Numbered from the stretch's first letter, positions 9,312-18,168 are shown. The stretch: DNA of 64,000 bases from Sphingorhabdus sp. EL138 (GCF_945862485.1 NZ_CAMAYF010000001.1:151401-215400); one strand, 5' to 3'. The notes: a model not told the origin generated them from the letters alone. A program made the numbers and translations.

Positions 9312-10487
9312 ATGAATTACGAGACGACGATGAGCGCAACGCTAGATGACGAGATATTGCAGGACGACCGTGATCGGAACCAGCGTCGGATGCGTATTGC
9401 AGGCATCATCGTGGCGATTTTGACTATAGCGGGCGCCGCTTATTATTTCTTCGGTAGCGGCAATACTGCACCCACCGATGCAGATAAGGCTGGTCAAGCA
9501 CAGACGGTTACCGTTGTAGCGCCGGGCCGCGATAGCGTGGCGCGCACCATCAATGCGACCGGCACATTGGCCGCTCGCCGCGAAATTCCCGTTGGCATTG
9601 TCGGCGAAGGCGGGCGCGTGCTTATGGTCTATGTCGACGCTGGCGATTGGGTGACCCAAGGCCAGGTCTTGGTAAGCGTTGACCGTTCGGTACAAACACA
9701 GCAGGCCGCCGCGCTTGAGGCTCAGACCGGTGTCGCCCGCGCTGACCTGCAGCTTGCCCAAAACGAACTCGACCGCGCGATGCAGTTGGTTGATCGGGGC
9801 TTTATTTCCAAGGCAGACATGGATCGCAAGACCGCGACGCGTGACGCCGCCCGCGCGCGGGTGAATGTCGCCAACGCACAACTTGCCGAAACCCGCGCCC
9901 GCAATGCGCGGTTGGACGTCCGTGCGCCTGTGTCAGGCTATGTGCTGGAACGCAATGTGGAGACCGGACAGACGGTGTCCGCAGGCAGCGGTATTTTATT
10001 CCGCATCGCCAAGGACGGACAGTTGGAACTGCAAGCAAAGCTCAGCGAAGATGATCTGGCGCAGATCGCGGTCGGCATTCCTGCGTCTGTCACCCCTGTT
10101 GGTGTTGATAGGGTGTTTGAAGGCAATATCTGGCAGATTTCGCCGATGATTGACGCGCAAAGCCGTCAGGGCATGGCCCGCATTGCCTTGCCATTTGACA
10201 AGGCATTGCGCCCCGGTGGATTTGCTTCTGTTGAAATCAAATCCGGCGCGATGACGGCACCTGTATTGCCCGAAGCTGCCGTTCAAACGGGCAGCCAAGG
10301 CAGCTTTGTGTATATTGTCGGCAAGAATAACAAGGTGCAGCAGCGCTTGGTTAAGCTTGGCCCAGTGACCGCCAACGGCTTGGTCATTGAACAAGGCTTG
10401 GACGGCAGCGAACGCGTCGTTCTATATGCGGGCGGTTTCCTCAACCCGGAGGAAACGATCAATCCCAAACTGTTGAAGAAGCAGTAA
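9312..10487 (+). CDS. RND efflux periplasmic adaptor (membrane fusion protein)
   Basis: Adaptor subunit of an RND-type efflux system, 391 residues. A short cytoplasmic leader is followed by one membrane anchor (about 28-50) and then the typical barrel-sandwich/hairpin layout. GTLAARREIPVGIVGEGGRV marks the lipoyl half, a coiled-coil hairpin runs through LEAQTGVARADLQLAQNELD, and the returning half has VRAPVSGYVLERNVETGQTV. The start at 9312 is supported by GGAG eight bases upstream; the frame also has an earlier start at 9258 and a later ATG at 9330. It lies 27 bases upstream of the pump gene, clearly one operon. No TolC-like outer-membrane gene is present here, so the channel must be encoded elsewhere. 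Confidence 0.9.
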   Translation: MNYETTMSATLDDEILQDDRDRNQRRMRIAGIIVAILTIAGAAYYFFGSGNTAPTDADKAGQAQTVTVVAPGRDSVARTINATGTLAARREIPVGIVGEGGRVLMVYVDAGDWVTQGQVLVSVDRSVQTQQAAALEAQTGVARADLQLAQNELDRAMQLVDRGFISKADMDRKTATRDAARARVNVANAQLAETRARNARLDVRAPVSGYVLERNVETGQTVSAGSGILFRIAKDGQLELQAKLSEDDLAQIAVGIPASVTPVGVDRVFEGNIWQISPMIDAQSRQGMARIALPFDKALRPGGFASVEIKSGAMTAPVLPEAAVQTGSQGSFVYIVGKNNKVQQRLVKLGPVTANGLVIEQGLDGSERVVLYAGGFLNPEETINPKLLKKQ

Positions 10488-10514
10488 GTCGTTGGGCCAT
10501 TCGGGATATACATC

Positions 10515-13500
10515 ATGAATTTTAATAACATTTCTGCATGGTCCATTCGCAATCCGGTGGTGCCGATCGTCTTGTTTGTCGCACTCACTATTGCTGGAAT
10601 CGTGTCGTTCATGAACATGGACGTGCAGAATGACCCCGATATCGAATTCCCGGTTGTTGTGGTTTCGATTTCGCAACCCGGCGCTGCGCCAACCGAAATC
10701 ACCACCCAGATAACGCAAAAGGTCGAATCTGCGATCCGCAGTGTGCAGGGCGTCCGCAACATTAATGCCACCTCAAGCGAAGGCAACACGACGGTCAGCG
10801 CCGAATTTGAAATTGGCGATGATATTAACGCCGCCGTCAGCGAAGTGAAAAACGCCGTCGACCAAATCCGCAGCGACCTACCCGATGGCATATTGGAACC
10901 GCAGATTTTCAAAGTCGCTACATCCAGCGACCCAATCGCCTATTTCGCGGTTGAAGCCAGCGACATGACGCTTGAGCAACTCAGTTGGTTTGTTGACGAT
11001 AGTGTTGCGCGCCGTTTGCTCGCTGTTGAAGGCATGGCCTCGGTCAGCCGCAATGGCGGGGTAAACCGAGAAATCCGCGTCGTCCTTGACCCTGCAAAAA
11101 TGCAGTCGCTGGGCGTAAGCGCCAGTCAGATTAACTCTGTGCTGCGCCAACAAAATGTCAACGCTTCGGGCGGCCAGTCGCAAATTGCCGGATCGCGGCA
11201 GTCGGTTCGCGTGCTTGGCAACGCCACCGACGCTTTCGCGCTTAGCCAGACGCAGATCAGCCTTGGCGGCGGTCGCTCTATCAAACTGGCCGATGTTGCC
11301 GAAGTTACGGACGGCTTCAGCGAGCAAAAAGCCATGGCCTTTGCTGGCGGCAAACAAGTCGTCACCTTCGGCATGTCGCGCGCCAAGGGTGCGTCCGACG
11401 TCACCGTGTTTGACGATGCAATGGTCAAAATCGGGGAAATTGAAAAAGAAAATCCCGGCGTAAAGTTCACCACATTGTTCAACAGTGTGGATTACACCAA
11501 GGCCCAGTATAAAAGCTCCATGGCCGCGATGATCGAGGGCGCGTTGCTTGCCATCGTCGTCGTGTTCCTGTTCCTGCGCGATTGGCGGGCAACGATTATT
11601 TCGGCGATTGCCATTCCCTTGTCGGCCATTCCAACTTTCTGGTTTTTGGACCTAATGGGTTTCACGCTGAACACCATGTCGCTGTTGGCGCTTGGCCTTG
11701 TGGCCGGGGTGCTGGTCGATGACGCCATCGTGGAAATTGAAAATATCGTCCGGCACATGCGGATGGGCAAATCGGCCTATCAGGCATCGATTGATGCTGC
11801 CGACGAAATCGGCCTTGCTGTTGTGGCGACAACATTTTCGATTGTCGCGGTTTTCTTGCCCGTTGGTCTGATGCCAGGCGTTGCAGGGCAATATTTCCAG
11901 AATTTCGGCCTAACGGTGGTCGCTTCGGTTCTTATGAGCCTTGCCGTGGCGCGAATGATCACGCCAATGATCGCGGCCTATTTCCTGAAAGCCGACGGTA
12001 TGGCCGAACATGGCGAGGCCAGCTGGATCAAACGATATATGAAAATCCTGCGCTGGTCGCTTGGCCACCGCCGTTGGATGATGGGCATTGGTGCGCTGGC
12101 TCTGGCGGCTACGGTTGCATTGCTTGTCGTTTTGCCAAAGCAGTTCTTCCCCGATGGTAATACCGATTTCAGCCGTATTCGCATCGAAATGGTTCCCGGA
12201 ACGACGCTGGAGCGCACGCGTGAAATCACCAGCGAAGCCGCGGCAATCGTCGAGCAGCAGCCTGAAGTAAAAACGGCATTGCAAAGCGTGCGCGAAGGCG
12301 GCGCCAATATTTTCATCACCTTGCATGAGGACCGGGCCCGGACCAGTCAGAAATTCGAAGAAGACCTGACACCTTTGCTCACCAAAATCGCCGACGCCCG
12401 CGTGACGTTTCAGGTTAACGGCCCAGGCGGCGACGGTGGTGGTTCTGGCCGTGACGTCTCGGTCATGTTGTCAGGATCAGACCCCGAAATGCTTGACCGG
12501 ACAGCAGCAACTTTGGTCGAGCAGATGAAGACGCTGCCCGAATTGCGCGCGCCGCGTATCTCCGCAGATTTGCAGCGTCCCGAATTGATTATCAAGCCGC
12601 GTAATGACCTTGCGTCACAACTTGGCGTATCGACCGTGGCGCTCAGTCAGACAATCCGCGTCGCCACGCTTGGCGACATTGACCAGAATAGCGCAAAATT
12701 CTCGCTCTCCGACCGGCAGATCCCAATCCGCGTGATGCTCGCCAAGGAATCGCGTCAGGACTTGGATGTTATCCGCAACCTGCCCGTTCCATTGGCGAGC
12801 GGCGGATCTGTGCCGCTGTCCCGCGTGGCGGACATCAGCTTCGGCGCTGGTCCAACCTCAATTCAGCGTCGGAACCAGAATTTCCGGATTTTCATCGGCG
12901 CGGATTTTGCGCCCGGCATTGTTTCGTCCGAGGCGGATAAGAAAATCAACAAGCTGCCCATCATGGAAAATCTGCCCACCGGCGTGTCCCGCGCGCCTTT
13001 CGGGTCCCAAGAATGGGAAGCGGAAATGCAAAAAGACTTTAGGGTCGCCTTGATTTCCGGAACCTTGCTGGTGTTTGCCGTTTTGGTGCTTTTGTACCAT
13101 CGCTTCATGTCGCCTTTGGTCAATATGGGGTCCTTGTTGCTCGCGCCCTTGGGCGGTTTGATGGCGCTTGCCTTGGTTGGCCAACCCATATCCATGCCGG
13201 TCCTCATCGGCATATTGATGCTCTTTGGCATCGTCGCGAAAAACTCCATACTGTTGATCGACTTTGCGATTGAGGAGATGGCGCGCGGTGTTCCCAAATT
13301 CCAAGCGATTATGGAGGCGGGGCATAAACGCGCACAACCGATTGTCATGACTACCGTTGCCATGACCGCGGGGATGGTCCCCACCGCTTTGTCATTGGGC
13401 GGTGACGGCCAATGGCGCTCGCCCATGGGCACAGTCGTGATCGGTGGCCTCATCGTGTCGACCTTACTGACTTTGCTCATCGTCCCTGCAGGTTTCAGCC

Positions 13501-13658
13501 TAGCGGACGGTTTTGAAAAGCGCGTTGGACCTTGGCTGCGCACGCGATTGCTGACCTATGATCCCAAAAAGCATGGCGAAATCATTGCCGAACCCGCGAA
13601 GCTGAAGGACAACAGCCCGGGCAAAGGCGACTTGGGCGGGTTACAACCTGCCGAGTGA
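10515..13658 (+). CDS. RND efflux pump permease subunit
   Basis: Inner-membrane proton-driven exporter of the RND superfamily (AcrB/MexF-like layout), 1047 residues. It has one N-terminal membrane segment, a large periplasmic loop, six membrane segments, a second large periplasmic loop and five more segments. The TM4 signature VLVDDAIVEIENIVRHM (around residues 400-416) carries the adjacent aspartates of the proton relay. The second half has IGILMLFGIVAKNSILLIDF, the matching TM10 motif. N-terminal signature: ARNPVVPIV-like (SIRNPVVPIVLF). It is translated from the same operon as the adaptor at 9312. Substrate cannot be inferred. A large inverted repeat follows 28 bases downstream and may end the transcript. 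Confidence 0.93.
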   Translation: MNFNNISAWSIRNPVVPIVLFVALTIAGIVSFMNMDVQNDPDIEFPVVVVSISQPGAAPTEITTQITQKVESAIRSVQGVRNINATSSEGNTTVSAEFEIGDDINAAVSEVKNAVDQIRSDLPDGILEPQIFKVATSSDPIAYFAVEASDMTLEQLSWFVDDSVARRLLAVEGMASVSRNGGVNREIRVVLDPAKMQSLGVSASQINSVLRQQNVNASGGQSQIAGSRQSVRVLGNATDAFALSQTQISLGGGRSIKLADVAEVTDGFSEQKAMAFAGGKQVVTFGMSRAKGASDVTVFDDAMVKIGEIEKENPGVKFTTLFNSVDYTKAQYKSSMAAMIEGALLAIVVVFLFLRDWRATIISAIAIPLSAIPTFWFLDLMGFTLNTMSLLALGLVAGVLVDDAIVEIENIVRHMRMGKSAYQASIDAADEIGLAVVATTFSIVAVFLPVGLMPGVAGQYFQNFGLTVVASVLMSLAVARMITPMIAAYFLKADGMAEHGEASWIKRYMKILRWSLGHRRWMMGIGALALAATVALLVVLPKQFFPDGNTDFSRIRIEMVPGTTLERTREITSEAAAIVEQQPEVKTALQSVREGGANIFITLHEDRARTSQKFEEDLTPLLTKIADARVTFQVNGPGGDGGGSGRDVSVMLSGSDPEMLDRTAATLVEQMKTLPELRAPRISADLQRPELIIKPRNDLASQLGVSTVALSQTIRVATLGDIDQNSAKFSLSDRQIPIRVMLAKESRQDLDVIRNLPVPLASGGSVPLSRVADISFGAGPTSIQRRNQNFRIFIGADFAPGIVSSEADKKINKLPIMENLPTGVSRAPFGSQEWEAEMQKDFRVALISGTLLVFAVLVLLYHRFMSPLVNMGSLLLAPLGGLMALALVGQPISMPVLIGILMLFGIVAKNSILLIDFAIEEMARGVPKFQAIMEAGHKRAQPIVMTTVAMTAGMVPTALSLGGDGQWRSPMGTVVIGGLIVSTLLTLLIVPAGFSLADGFEKRVGPWLRTRLLTYDPKKHGEIIAEPAKLKDNSPGKGDLGGLQPAE

Positions 13659-13686
13659 GTTGGTGGCAGCGCGGCCGCAAGCATTC

Positions 13687-13755
13687 GTCATCCTGAACTT
13701 GTTTCAGGATAACAGGCCGCGGTTGAGCGTTATCCTGAAACAAGTTCAGGATGAC
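13687..13755. repeat. Perfect 25-bp inverted repeat built on CCTGAACTTGTTTCAGG
   Basis: The left arm (13687-13711) and right arm (13731-13755) are perfect 25-base reverse complements separated by 19 bases. Each arm itself contains the imperfect palindrome CCTGAACTTGTTTCAGG. A third, degenerate copy (TGAAACAAGTTCCGGA) follows at about 13778-13793. It lies between the RND pump and the DUF445 gene and could act as a transcription terminator or RNA-stabilising hairpin. The same core recurs at 51.7 kb. Extragenic palindromes of this kind are known to be abundant in sphingomonads; that is recollection, not shown here. Confidence 0.9.
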
Positions 13756-13838
13756 GATATTGTCGGACAGATTTTTGTGAAACAAGTTCCGGACAACGAT
13801 GGTTGGCGTTTTTTACACACGCCGTTAAGGTCAGCCAC

Positions 13839-15119
13839 GTGAAAGCTATCAACCAACTCGGTCTGTCGGAAAAAGCGCGCTATGCGGAGCGGGATGCCGA
13901 ACTGCGGCAAATGCGGATCATCGCAACAGGATTGTTGTTGTGCATGGCCGCGTTGTTCGTTTTCGGCAAGTATATGGAAACGCGCTATGAGGGCTATTGG
14001 GGCTTTTTGAGGGCCTTTGCCGAAGCGGGGATGGTTGGTGGCCTCGCCGACTGGTTTGCCGTCACAGCGCTCTTCAGGCACCCTTTGGGCATACCCATTC
14101 CGCACACCGCGATCATTCCAAATAACAAGGAACGCCTTGGCCGCACTTTAGCGAGCTTCCTGCGGACAAATTTCCTCACCACCAAGGTCGTGGCTCGCCG
14201 CGTGCAGCGCATGGACGTGGCAGGTGCTATGGGTAAATTCTTAAGCGCACCATCGGGCGGCGAAGGCCGGATGCGGATGGGGGCGTCGCGGCTGATGGGG
14301 GATATCATCGCCGCGCTCGACGATGAACGATTGGGCGGCGTTGCCAAGGGCGCCATCCGCAAGCAACTCGACAAGCTCGACATCGCGCCTTTGCTTGGCC
14401 AGTTGCTGACCGCGATGATCCGCGAACGGCGGCATATCCCAGTGCTCGACAGCATAATCAAATGGGCCTCTGCAACATTGGAGGCCAATGAACACCTCAT
14501 CCGCGAAATGGTGGAAGAACGCGCCAACACCCTCATGCGCTGGACGGGCCTTGATGACAAATTGGCCAATGCCATCGTCAACGGCCTCAACAAATTGCTC
14601 CACGACATGGCTGAAGACCCCGACCATCCTTTACGTGAAAAGGGCGAAGAGGGGCTCGCCAAGCTCGCGCACGACCTGCGCCATGACAAGGAGCTGCAAG
14701 CCAAGGTCGCGCATTGGAAGGGGCAGTTGTTTGAAAACCCGGCGATGGGCAAATGGATTAACAGCCTGTGGGACCAAGGCCGCGATGGCCTGTTAAAAGC
14801 GGCGCGTAACCCAGATGCCGCCTTGGCGGGTAGCTTTGGTGACGCGCTCATCAAGCTGGGCGGCAATTTGCAGGCGGACATAGGCCTAAAACACCAAATT
14901 AACCGCTTCGCCCGCCGCGCGATTGTCGGCACGACGGAAAATTACGGCGACAACATCGTCCGTTTGGTGTCCGACACCGTGGCGCGTTGGGACGCATCGA
15001 CCATCACCGACCGCGTCGAAAACGCAGTTGGCAGCGACTTGCAATTCATCCGCATCAACGGCACTTTGGTCGGCGGACTGGCAGGCATCATCATCCACGC
15101 CATCGGCCTGTTGATTTAA
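13839..15119 (+). CDS. DUF445 domain-containing membrane protein
   Basis: DUF445 (YjiN-like) protein of 426 residues; function unknown. Two features are diagnostic: the segment GGLADWFAVTALFRHPLGIP just after the first hydrophobic segment (about 25-45), and a terminal hydrophobic stretch VGGLAGIIIHAIGLLI. The long middle is helical and charged. The start is GTG 13839, with AAGG about nine bases upstream; the frame is open further up only to a TTG without a ribosome site. Its stop codon overlaps the stop of the convergent nucleosidase gene by four bases. Upstream lies the inverted repeat, so it is probably its own transcription unit. Confidence 0.87.
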   Translation: MKAINQLGLSEKARYAERDAELRQMRIIATGLLLCMAALFVFGKYMETRYEGYWGFLRAFAEAGMVGGLADWFAVTALFRHPLGIPIPHTAIIPNNKERLGRTLASFLRTNFLTTKVVARRVQRMDVAGAMGKFLSAPSGGEGRMRMGASRLMGDIIAALDDERLGGVAKGAIRKQLDKLDIAPLLGQLLTAMIRERRHIPVLDSIIKWASATLEANEHLIREMVEERANTLMRWTGLDDKLANAIVNGLNKLLHDMAEDPDHPLREKGEEGLAKLAHDLRHDKELQAKVAHWKGQLFENPAMGKWINSLWDQGRDGLLKAARNPDAALAGSFGDALIKLGGNLQADIGLKHQINRFARRAIVGTTENYGDNIVRLVSDTVARWDASTITDRVENAVGSDLQFIRINGTLVGGLAGIIIHAIGLLI

Positions 15120-15796
15120 CCGCGCGGTAAGTCCGAAATCATCCGCTCGGCGGCCTCTGCCGCCAAGCGGGCGGCGCGTTTCAGATTGGCCTGAAAATCG
15201 CCAGCGCTGTAGGCATTGGCATCATCGCTCGTGGCCTTAATCGCGGCCCATTCGACATCCATCCGCGACGCCGCCTGCGCGACAGCGGCGGTTTCCATGT
15301 CAACGATATCGCCGCTGAGCGCCTTATGCAGCCTTTGGCCGTGATCGGCGCTTTCGACGAAGCAGTCGCTGGTAATGATACGCACCTTGGGCAGCCCAGT
15401 GTCGGGCATAATGGCGGCGTGGAAAGGCTCGGTATGCGCCTTCCCTATGGGCCACGCCCCTGCCCTGTAATGCACAAAGCCGTCGGCGCGGGAGGCACCA
15501 TAGTCGCCTTGCACAGCTTCGACGATCTGGAAGCAACTCCCATCCCGCCCGTTCAGCTTTCCAGCGGTCCCCACAACTAGCAGCAAGTCGGCATGATAAT
15601 GTTCGACCAACATCATTGCCGCCATTGCGGCGTTCACTTTGCCAATGCCGCTGCAGGTGATGACGATGTTTCGGCCTGCAAAAGGCACCTGCCGGACCAT
15701 GAAGCCATGCAGCGCCTCGCTATTGGCGCTCTGGCCGGGAAACAATGCCGCTGCCTCAGCGTCGACGCCAGTGATGATCCCAACAGTTTTGAACAT
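15116..15796 (-). CDS. Phosphorylase/nucleosidase of the MTA/SAH nucleosidase type
   Basis: Nucleoside phosphorylase superfamily protein of 226 residues, most like 5'-methylthioadenosine/S-adenosylhomocysteine nucleosidases, which recycle S-adenosylmethionine by-products. The N-terminal strand is VGIITGVDAEAAAL. CSGIGKVNAAMAA and VVGTAGKLNG form the base and phosphate/ribose pocket region. The hallmark VDMETAAVAQAASR holds the catalytic-type glutamate, and a late D (ATSDDAN) corresponds to the general acid. The start at 15796 has AAGAGG about 12 bases ahead. Purine phosphorylase activity on another base is possible. It converges with the DUF445 gene with a four-base overlap. Confidence 0.8.
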   Translation of the reverse strand: MFKTVGIITGVDAEAAALFPGQSANSEALHGFMVRQVPFAGRNIVITCSGIGKVNAAMAAMMLVEHYHADLLLVVGTAGKLNGRDGSCFQIVEAVQGDYGASRADGFVHYRAGAWPIGKAHTEPFHAAIMPDTGLPKVRIITSDCFVESADHGQRLHKALSGDIVDMETAAVAQAASRMDVEWAAIKATSDDANAYSAGDFQANLKRAARLAAEAAERMISDLPRG

Positions 15797-15915
15797 GCGC
15801 GAGCAGCCTCTTAATGCGAACAGGAACGGCCGTCTAACGTGTGAATGGCGTAAAAATGATGACATTTGTTGACGGTTCGCAAAAAAAGAACAAATAATTT
15901 CCGACAACTAGCCGT

Positions 15916-16422
15916 TTAGGCCGCTTTACGTGCCGCATTCGCATTACGATCCAGAAACGCGCGGATTGCCGCGATGCTTTGTTCGACATGGCTTAACAGG
16001 AACAAATGCCCGCCATTTTCAACCACGAACAATTCGCTATTTGGGATCAGGAAATTCAAAAACTTGCCATTGGCGAGCGGAACAATTTGGTCATCGTCGC
16101 CCATCATGATGAGCGTTTCGGTCTTCATAAACGGCAGGAACGGCGCGCTGGTCCATCCCATCATCGCCATCAATTGATAGAAATATCCGGTTTTTGACGG
16201 CGGCTTCAACCGGTCAATATGCTCCGACTTGTTGCCCACCATACCGCCGTAAAGCGTCTTGAAATGCTTCGCCATGAAATCAGGGTCAATATAGCGGCGC
16301 GGATCCGCCATTTTGACGAGCGCCGCCGGATTACCCGGGACCATTAACATGCCAGCGCTGGTCGCAACCAAGATAAGCTTGTTTGTGCGCGTGCCGTCAC
16401 GCGCCACCATGAGCGCGTTCAC
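15916..16422 (-). pseudogene. 5'-truncated alpha/beta-hydrolase, PHA depolymerase (PhaZ)-like
   Basis: The 168-codon frame matches only the C-terminal half of intracellular poly(3-hydroxyalkanoate) depolymerase-like alpha/beta hydrolases. NKLILVATSAGMLMVPGNP, the ADPRRYIDPDF region, GDDDQIVPL (acid residue) and NGGHLFLL (catalytic His) are all present. The GxSxG nucleophile elbow that should come just before NKLIL is missing, as is everything N-terminal to it (about 120-130 residues). Upstream in the same frame there is a TGA about 45 bases before the GTG at 16422, and no other frame supplies the missing part. A product would lack the nucleophile. I infer a decayed gene after deletion of its 5' end, though a true short protein cannot be excluded. 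Confidence 0.75.
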
Positions 16423-16593
16423 CCGAAGGCGGAGAAGAAGGCATCTGAGGCACTGCCTAAGTCAAAACCGGTCGCCAAGCCTGCGAAAAAATGAAAATGA
16501 CAGAGGTTGAAGGCTGCCCTCCGTCATCCTTGGCGTACTTCCATCCCCGATGGTAACGCCAAAATTGTCCCGAATGTTGCAACTACTAATATA

Positions 16594-16635
16594 ATTTTAC
16601 ATTAGTTGACATAATGATTGTTACAAATGTAAAAT
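16594..16635 (+). promoter_or_regulatory. Near-consensus promoter with inverted repeat, ahead of the response regulator
   Basis: TTGACA (16606-16611) and TAAAAT (16630-16635) with an 18-base spacer form a near-consensus housekeeping promoter, about 47 bases before the regulator's GTG at 16683. A perfect 10-base inverted repeat, ATTTTACATT (16594-16603) and AATGTAAAAT (16626-16635), flanks the -35 box and covers the -10 box. Inside it is the palindrome TTACA-AA-TGTAA (16621-16632). This is where a repressor or an autoregulating winged-helix protein could bind. The 260-base gene-free stretch (16423-16682) is AT-rich on this side. Confidence 0.65.
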
Positions 16636-16682
16636 GACGCAACAAAGCGTTGATATGTGTATGTTTCAGCAGGGATCAAATT

Positions 16683-17420
16683 GTGCGTAATTATAATATT
16701 GCCATCGTCGAGGACGACACCATATTTGCAGCCGAACTCGCAGAGTTTTTGAGCGGCTTGGGTTACACCGTAACGAATTACATCTCGGCGCAGAAATTCC
16801 TGACAGCGGTACGCCAAAAAGAATGCGATCTCGTGATTGTCGATTGGTCGATTCCTGACCTGACCGGTATTGAAGTGTTAGAATATATCCGGAAATTCCA
16901 TCCTGATATGCCATCAATCATGCTCACCGCGCGCAACGATCGTCGTGACGTCATCCGCGGGCTTGAGGCGGGTGCTGACGATTTCGTGTCAAAGCCGGTT
17001 GACCGGGAAATATTGTCTCTGCGGATTAAGGCTGTTTTGCGCCGCTATCATGGCGATGTGCGAACACGGCCGGAATCGGTTGTACTTGGTCCATATCTTC
17101 TGCGCCCATCGACATCGACTGTGTATTTCAACGACGAGGCTATCATCTTGCCGAAGCGGGAATTCGATATGGCGATGCTATTTTTCACCAACCCAAACCG
17201 ATTATTGTCGCGGCAATATCTTGCGGCAACATTATGGGGCAAAATCGTCGATTATCAATCACGGACCATTGATACGCATGTCGCACGGCTACGCAAAAAC
17301 CTGAAGCTTGACCCAGCGTCAGGCATTAGCTTGAATGCCCTCTATGGCTTTGGCTATACTTTGCAGGCCGATGCGCACGCCATGAACTCTGCAAAAGAGC
17401 CGCTTGCTATGTCGGCATAA
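16683..17420 (+). CDS. OmpR-family response regulator
   Basis: DNA-binding response regulator of 245 residues. The receiver domain (1-120) has the acidic pair D11/D12, the phosphoacceptor D54 (IVDWSIPDLTG) and the conserved K104 (FVSKPVD). The C-terminal winged-helix domain (about 140-230) carries PKREFDMAML and SRTIDTHVARLRKNL, the usual recognition-helix region of OmpR/PhoB-type proteins. GTG 16683 is chosen because the receiver starts right behind it; CAGGGA lies about nine bases upstream. There is no histidine kinase gene nearby, so it is an orphan regulator in this window. It is followed after 43 bases by a degenerate EAL protein, probably co-transcribed. Confidence 0.88.
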   Translation: MRNYNIAIVEDDTIFAAELAEFLSGLGYTVTNYISAQKFLTAVRQKECDLVIVDWSIPDLTGIEVLEYIRKFHPDMPSIMLTARNDRRDVIRGLEAGADDFVSKPVDREILSLRIKAVLRRYHGDVRTRPESVVLGPYLLRPSTSTVYFNDEAIILPKREFDMAMLFFTNPNRLLSRQYLAATLWGKIVDYQSRTIDTHVARLRKNLKLDPASGISLNALYGFGYTLQADAHAMNSAKEPLAMSA

Positions 17421-17463
17421 CTCCGACTATGCTAATGGAATAGGTTTATGAAAACAGGCCCTT

Positions 17464-18168
17464 ATGCCGAATGTACCAGAGCAATTATCTTTGCTCGACA
17501 CGACGGATGATGTTGCATCATCGGCCCTGTCGATCATAGCATCGCGGCCAGTCGTCGACCTGCGCAACAGCCAAATTACGGCTTATGAATATATGGCCTG
17601 CGACCATTATAGCTTTTTACCCAGCCAGAATTTTTTGTCGGCAGTTGATCTGCAACATATCTTGGAAACGGGCAAATTGCTGTCCTTGCCGGAAATTTTG
17701 TTATCGGTTCCGGGCGATGTCTTTGTCGAAATAGACCTGTCGCATAAGATTGCGTGGACGTTGCGATCATTGCTGTCGCAAGGCACGCATGTCAGCATAT
17801 TATTATCGGCAACAGATGACATCGCCGCGGGTCATGCCATCGGCAGCGCCATGCAGAATTGGCGGCGGATCGGCTGCAGCGTTGGCATTGATGGTTTTGG
17901 ATATGCAGCCGTTCCGGCCCTGTGGCCGTTGGTCCACAATGTCGATGTCGTGCGCTTTGACCCGCGCTTAATCGGCATGGTCCGCGCCAATGTCATTCCG
18001 GCTTTGGCAGCGCAAAAGCTTGTCCAGTTCGTGGCGGCGATGGACATATCGCGCATCATATTAGATGGTTGCCTTTCCATCAATGATGCCCTGATGTTTC
18101 AGGAGGCGGGCGCCACTTATGGCCAAGGCCCGGCCTTTGGCGAATTCAGCCTCACCCAACCGCATTAA
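17464..18168 (+). CDS. Degenerate EAL-domain protein, probably non-catalytic
   Basis: Protein of 234 residues with an EAL phosphodiesterase fold but altered active-site signatures. The EAL motif is EYMA (42-45), and the metal-site segment usually reading LEIN is EIDLS (89-93). DDFG is replaced by IDGFG (142-146), and KxD by VRFD (163-166). The terminal QGY/FG part survives as GQGPAFG (220-226). The usual second glutamate region is not recognisable. Loss of several Mg- and c-di-GMP-binding residues argues against cyclic-di-GMP hydrolysis; such proteins often act as ligand sensors or protein-binding modules. It begins 43 bases after the response regulator, suggesting an operon. Upstream ribosome binding is weak. 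Confidence 0.75.
   Translation: MPNVPEQLSLLDTTDDVASSALSIIASRPVVDLRNSQITAYEYMACDHYSFLPSQNFLSAVDLQHILETGKLLSLPEILLSVPGDVFVEIDLSHKIAWTLRSLLSQGTHVSILLSATDDIAAGHAIGSAMQNWRRIGCSVGIDGFGYAAVPALWPLVHNVDVVRFDPRLIGMVRANVIPALAAQKLVQFVAAMDISRIILDGCLSINDALMFQEAGATYGQGPAFGEFSLTQPH

Noticed and set aside
13994-14932. 312-codon frame opposite the DUF445 gene
   Set aside because: Serine/arginine-rich shadow of the conserved DUF445 frame.
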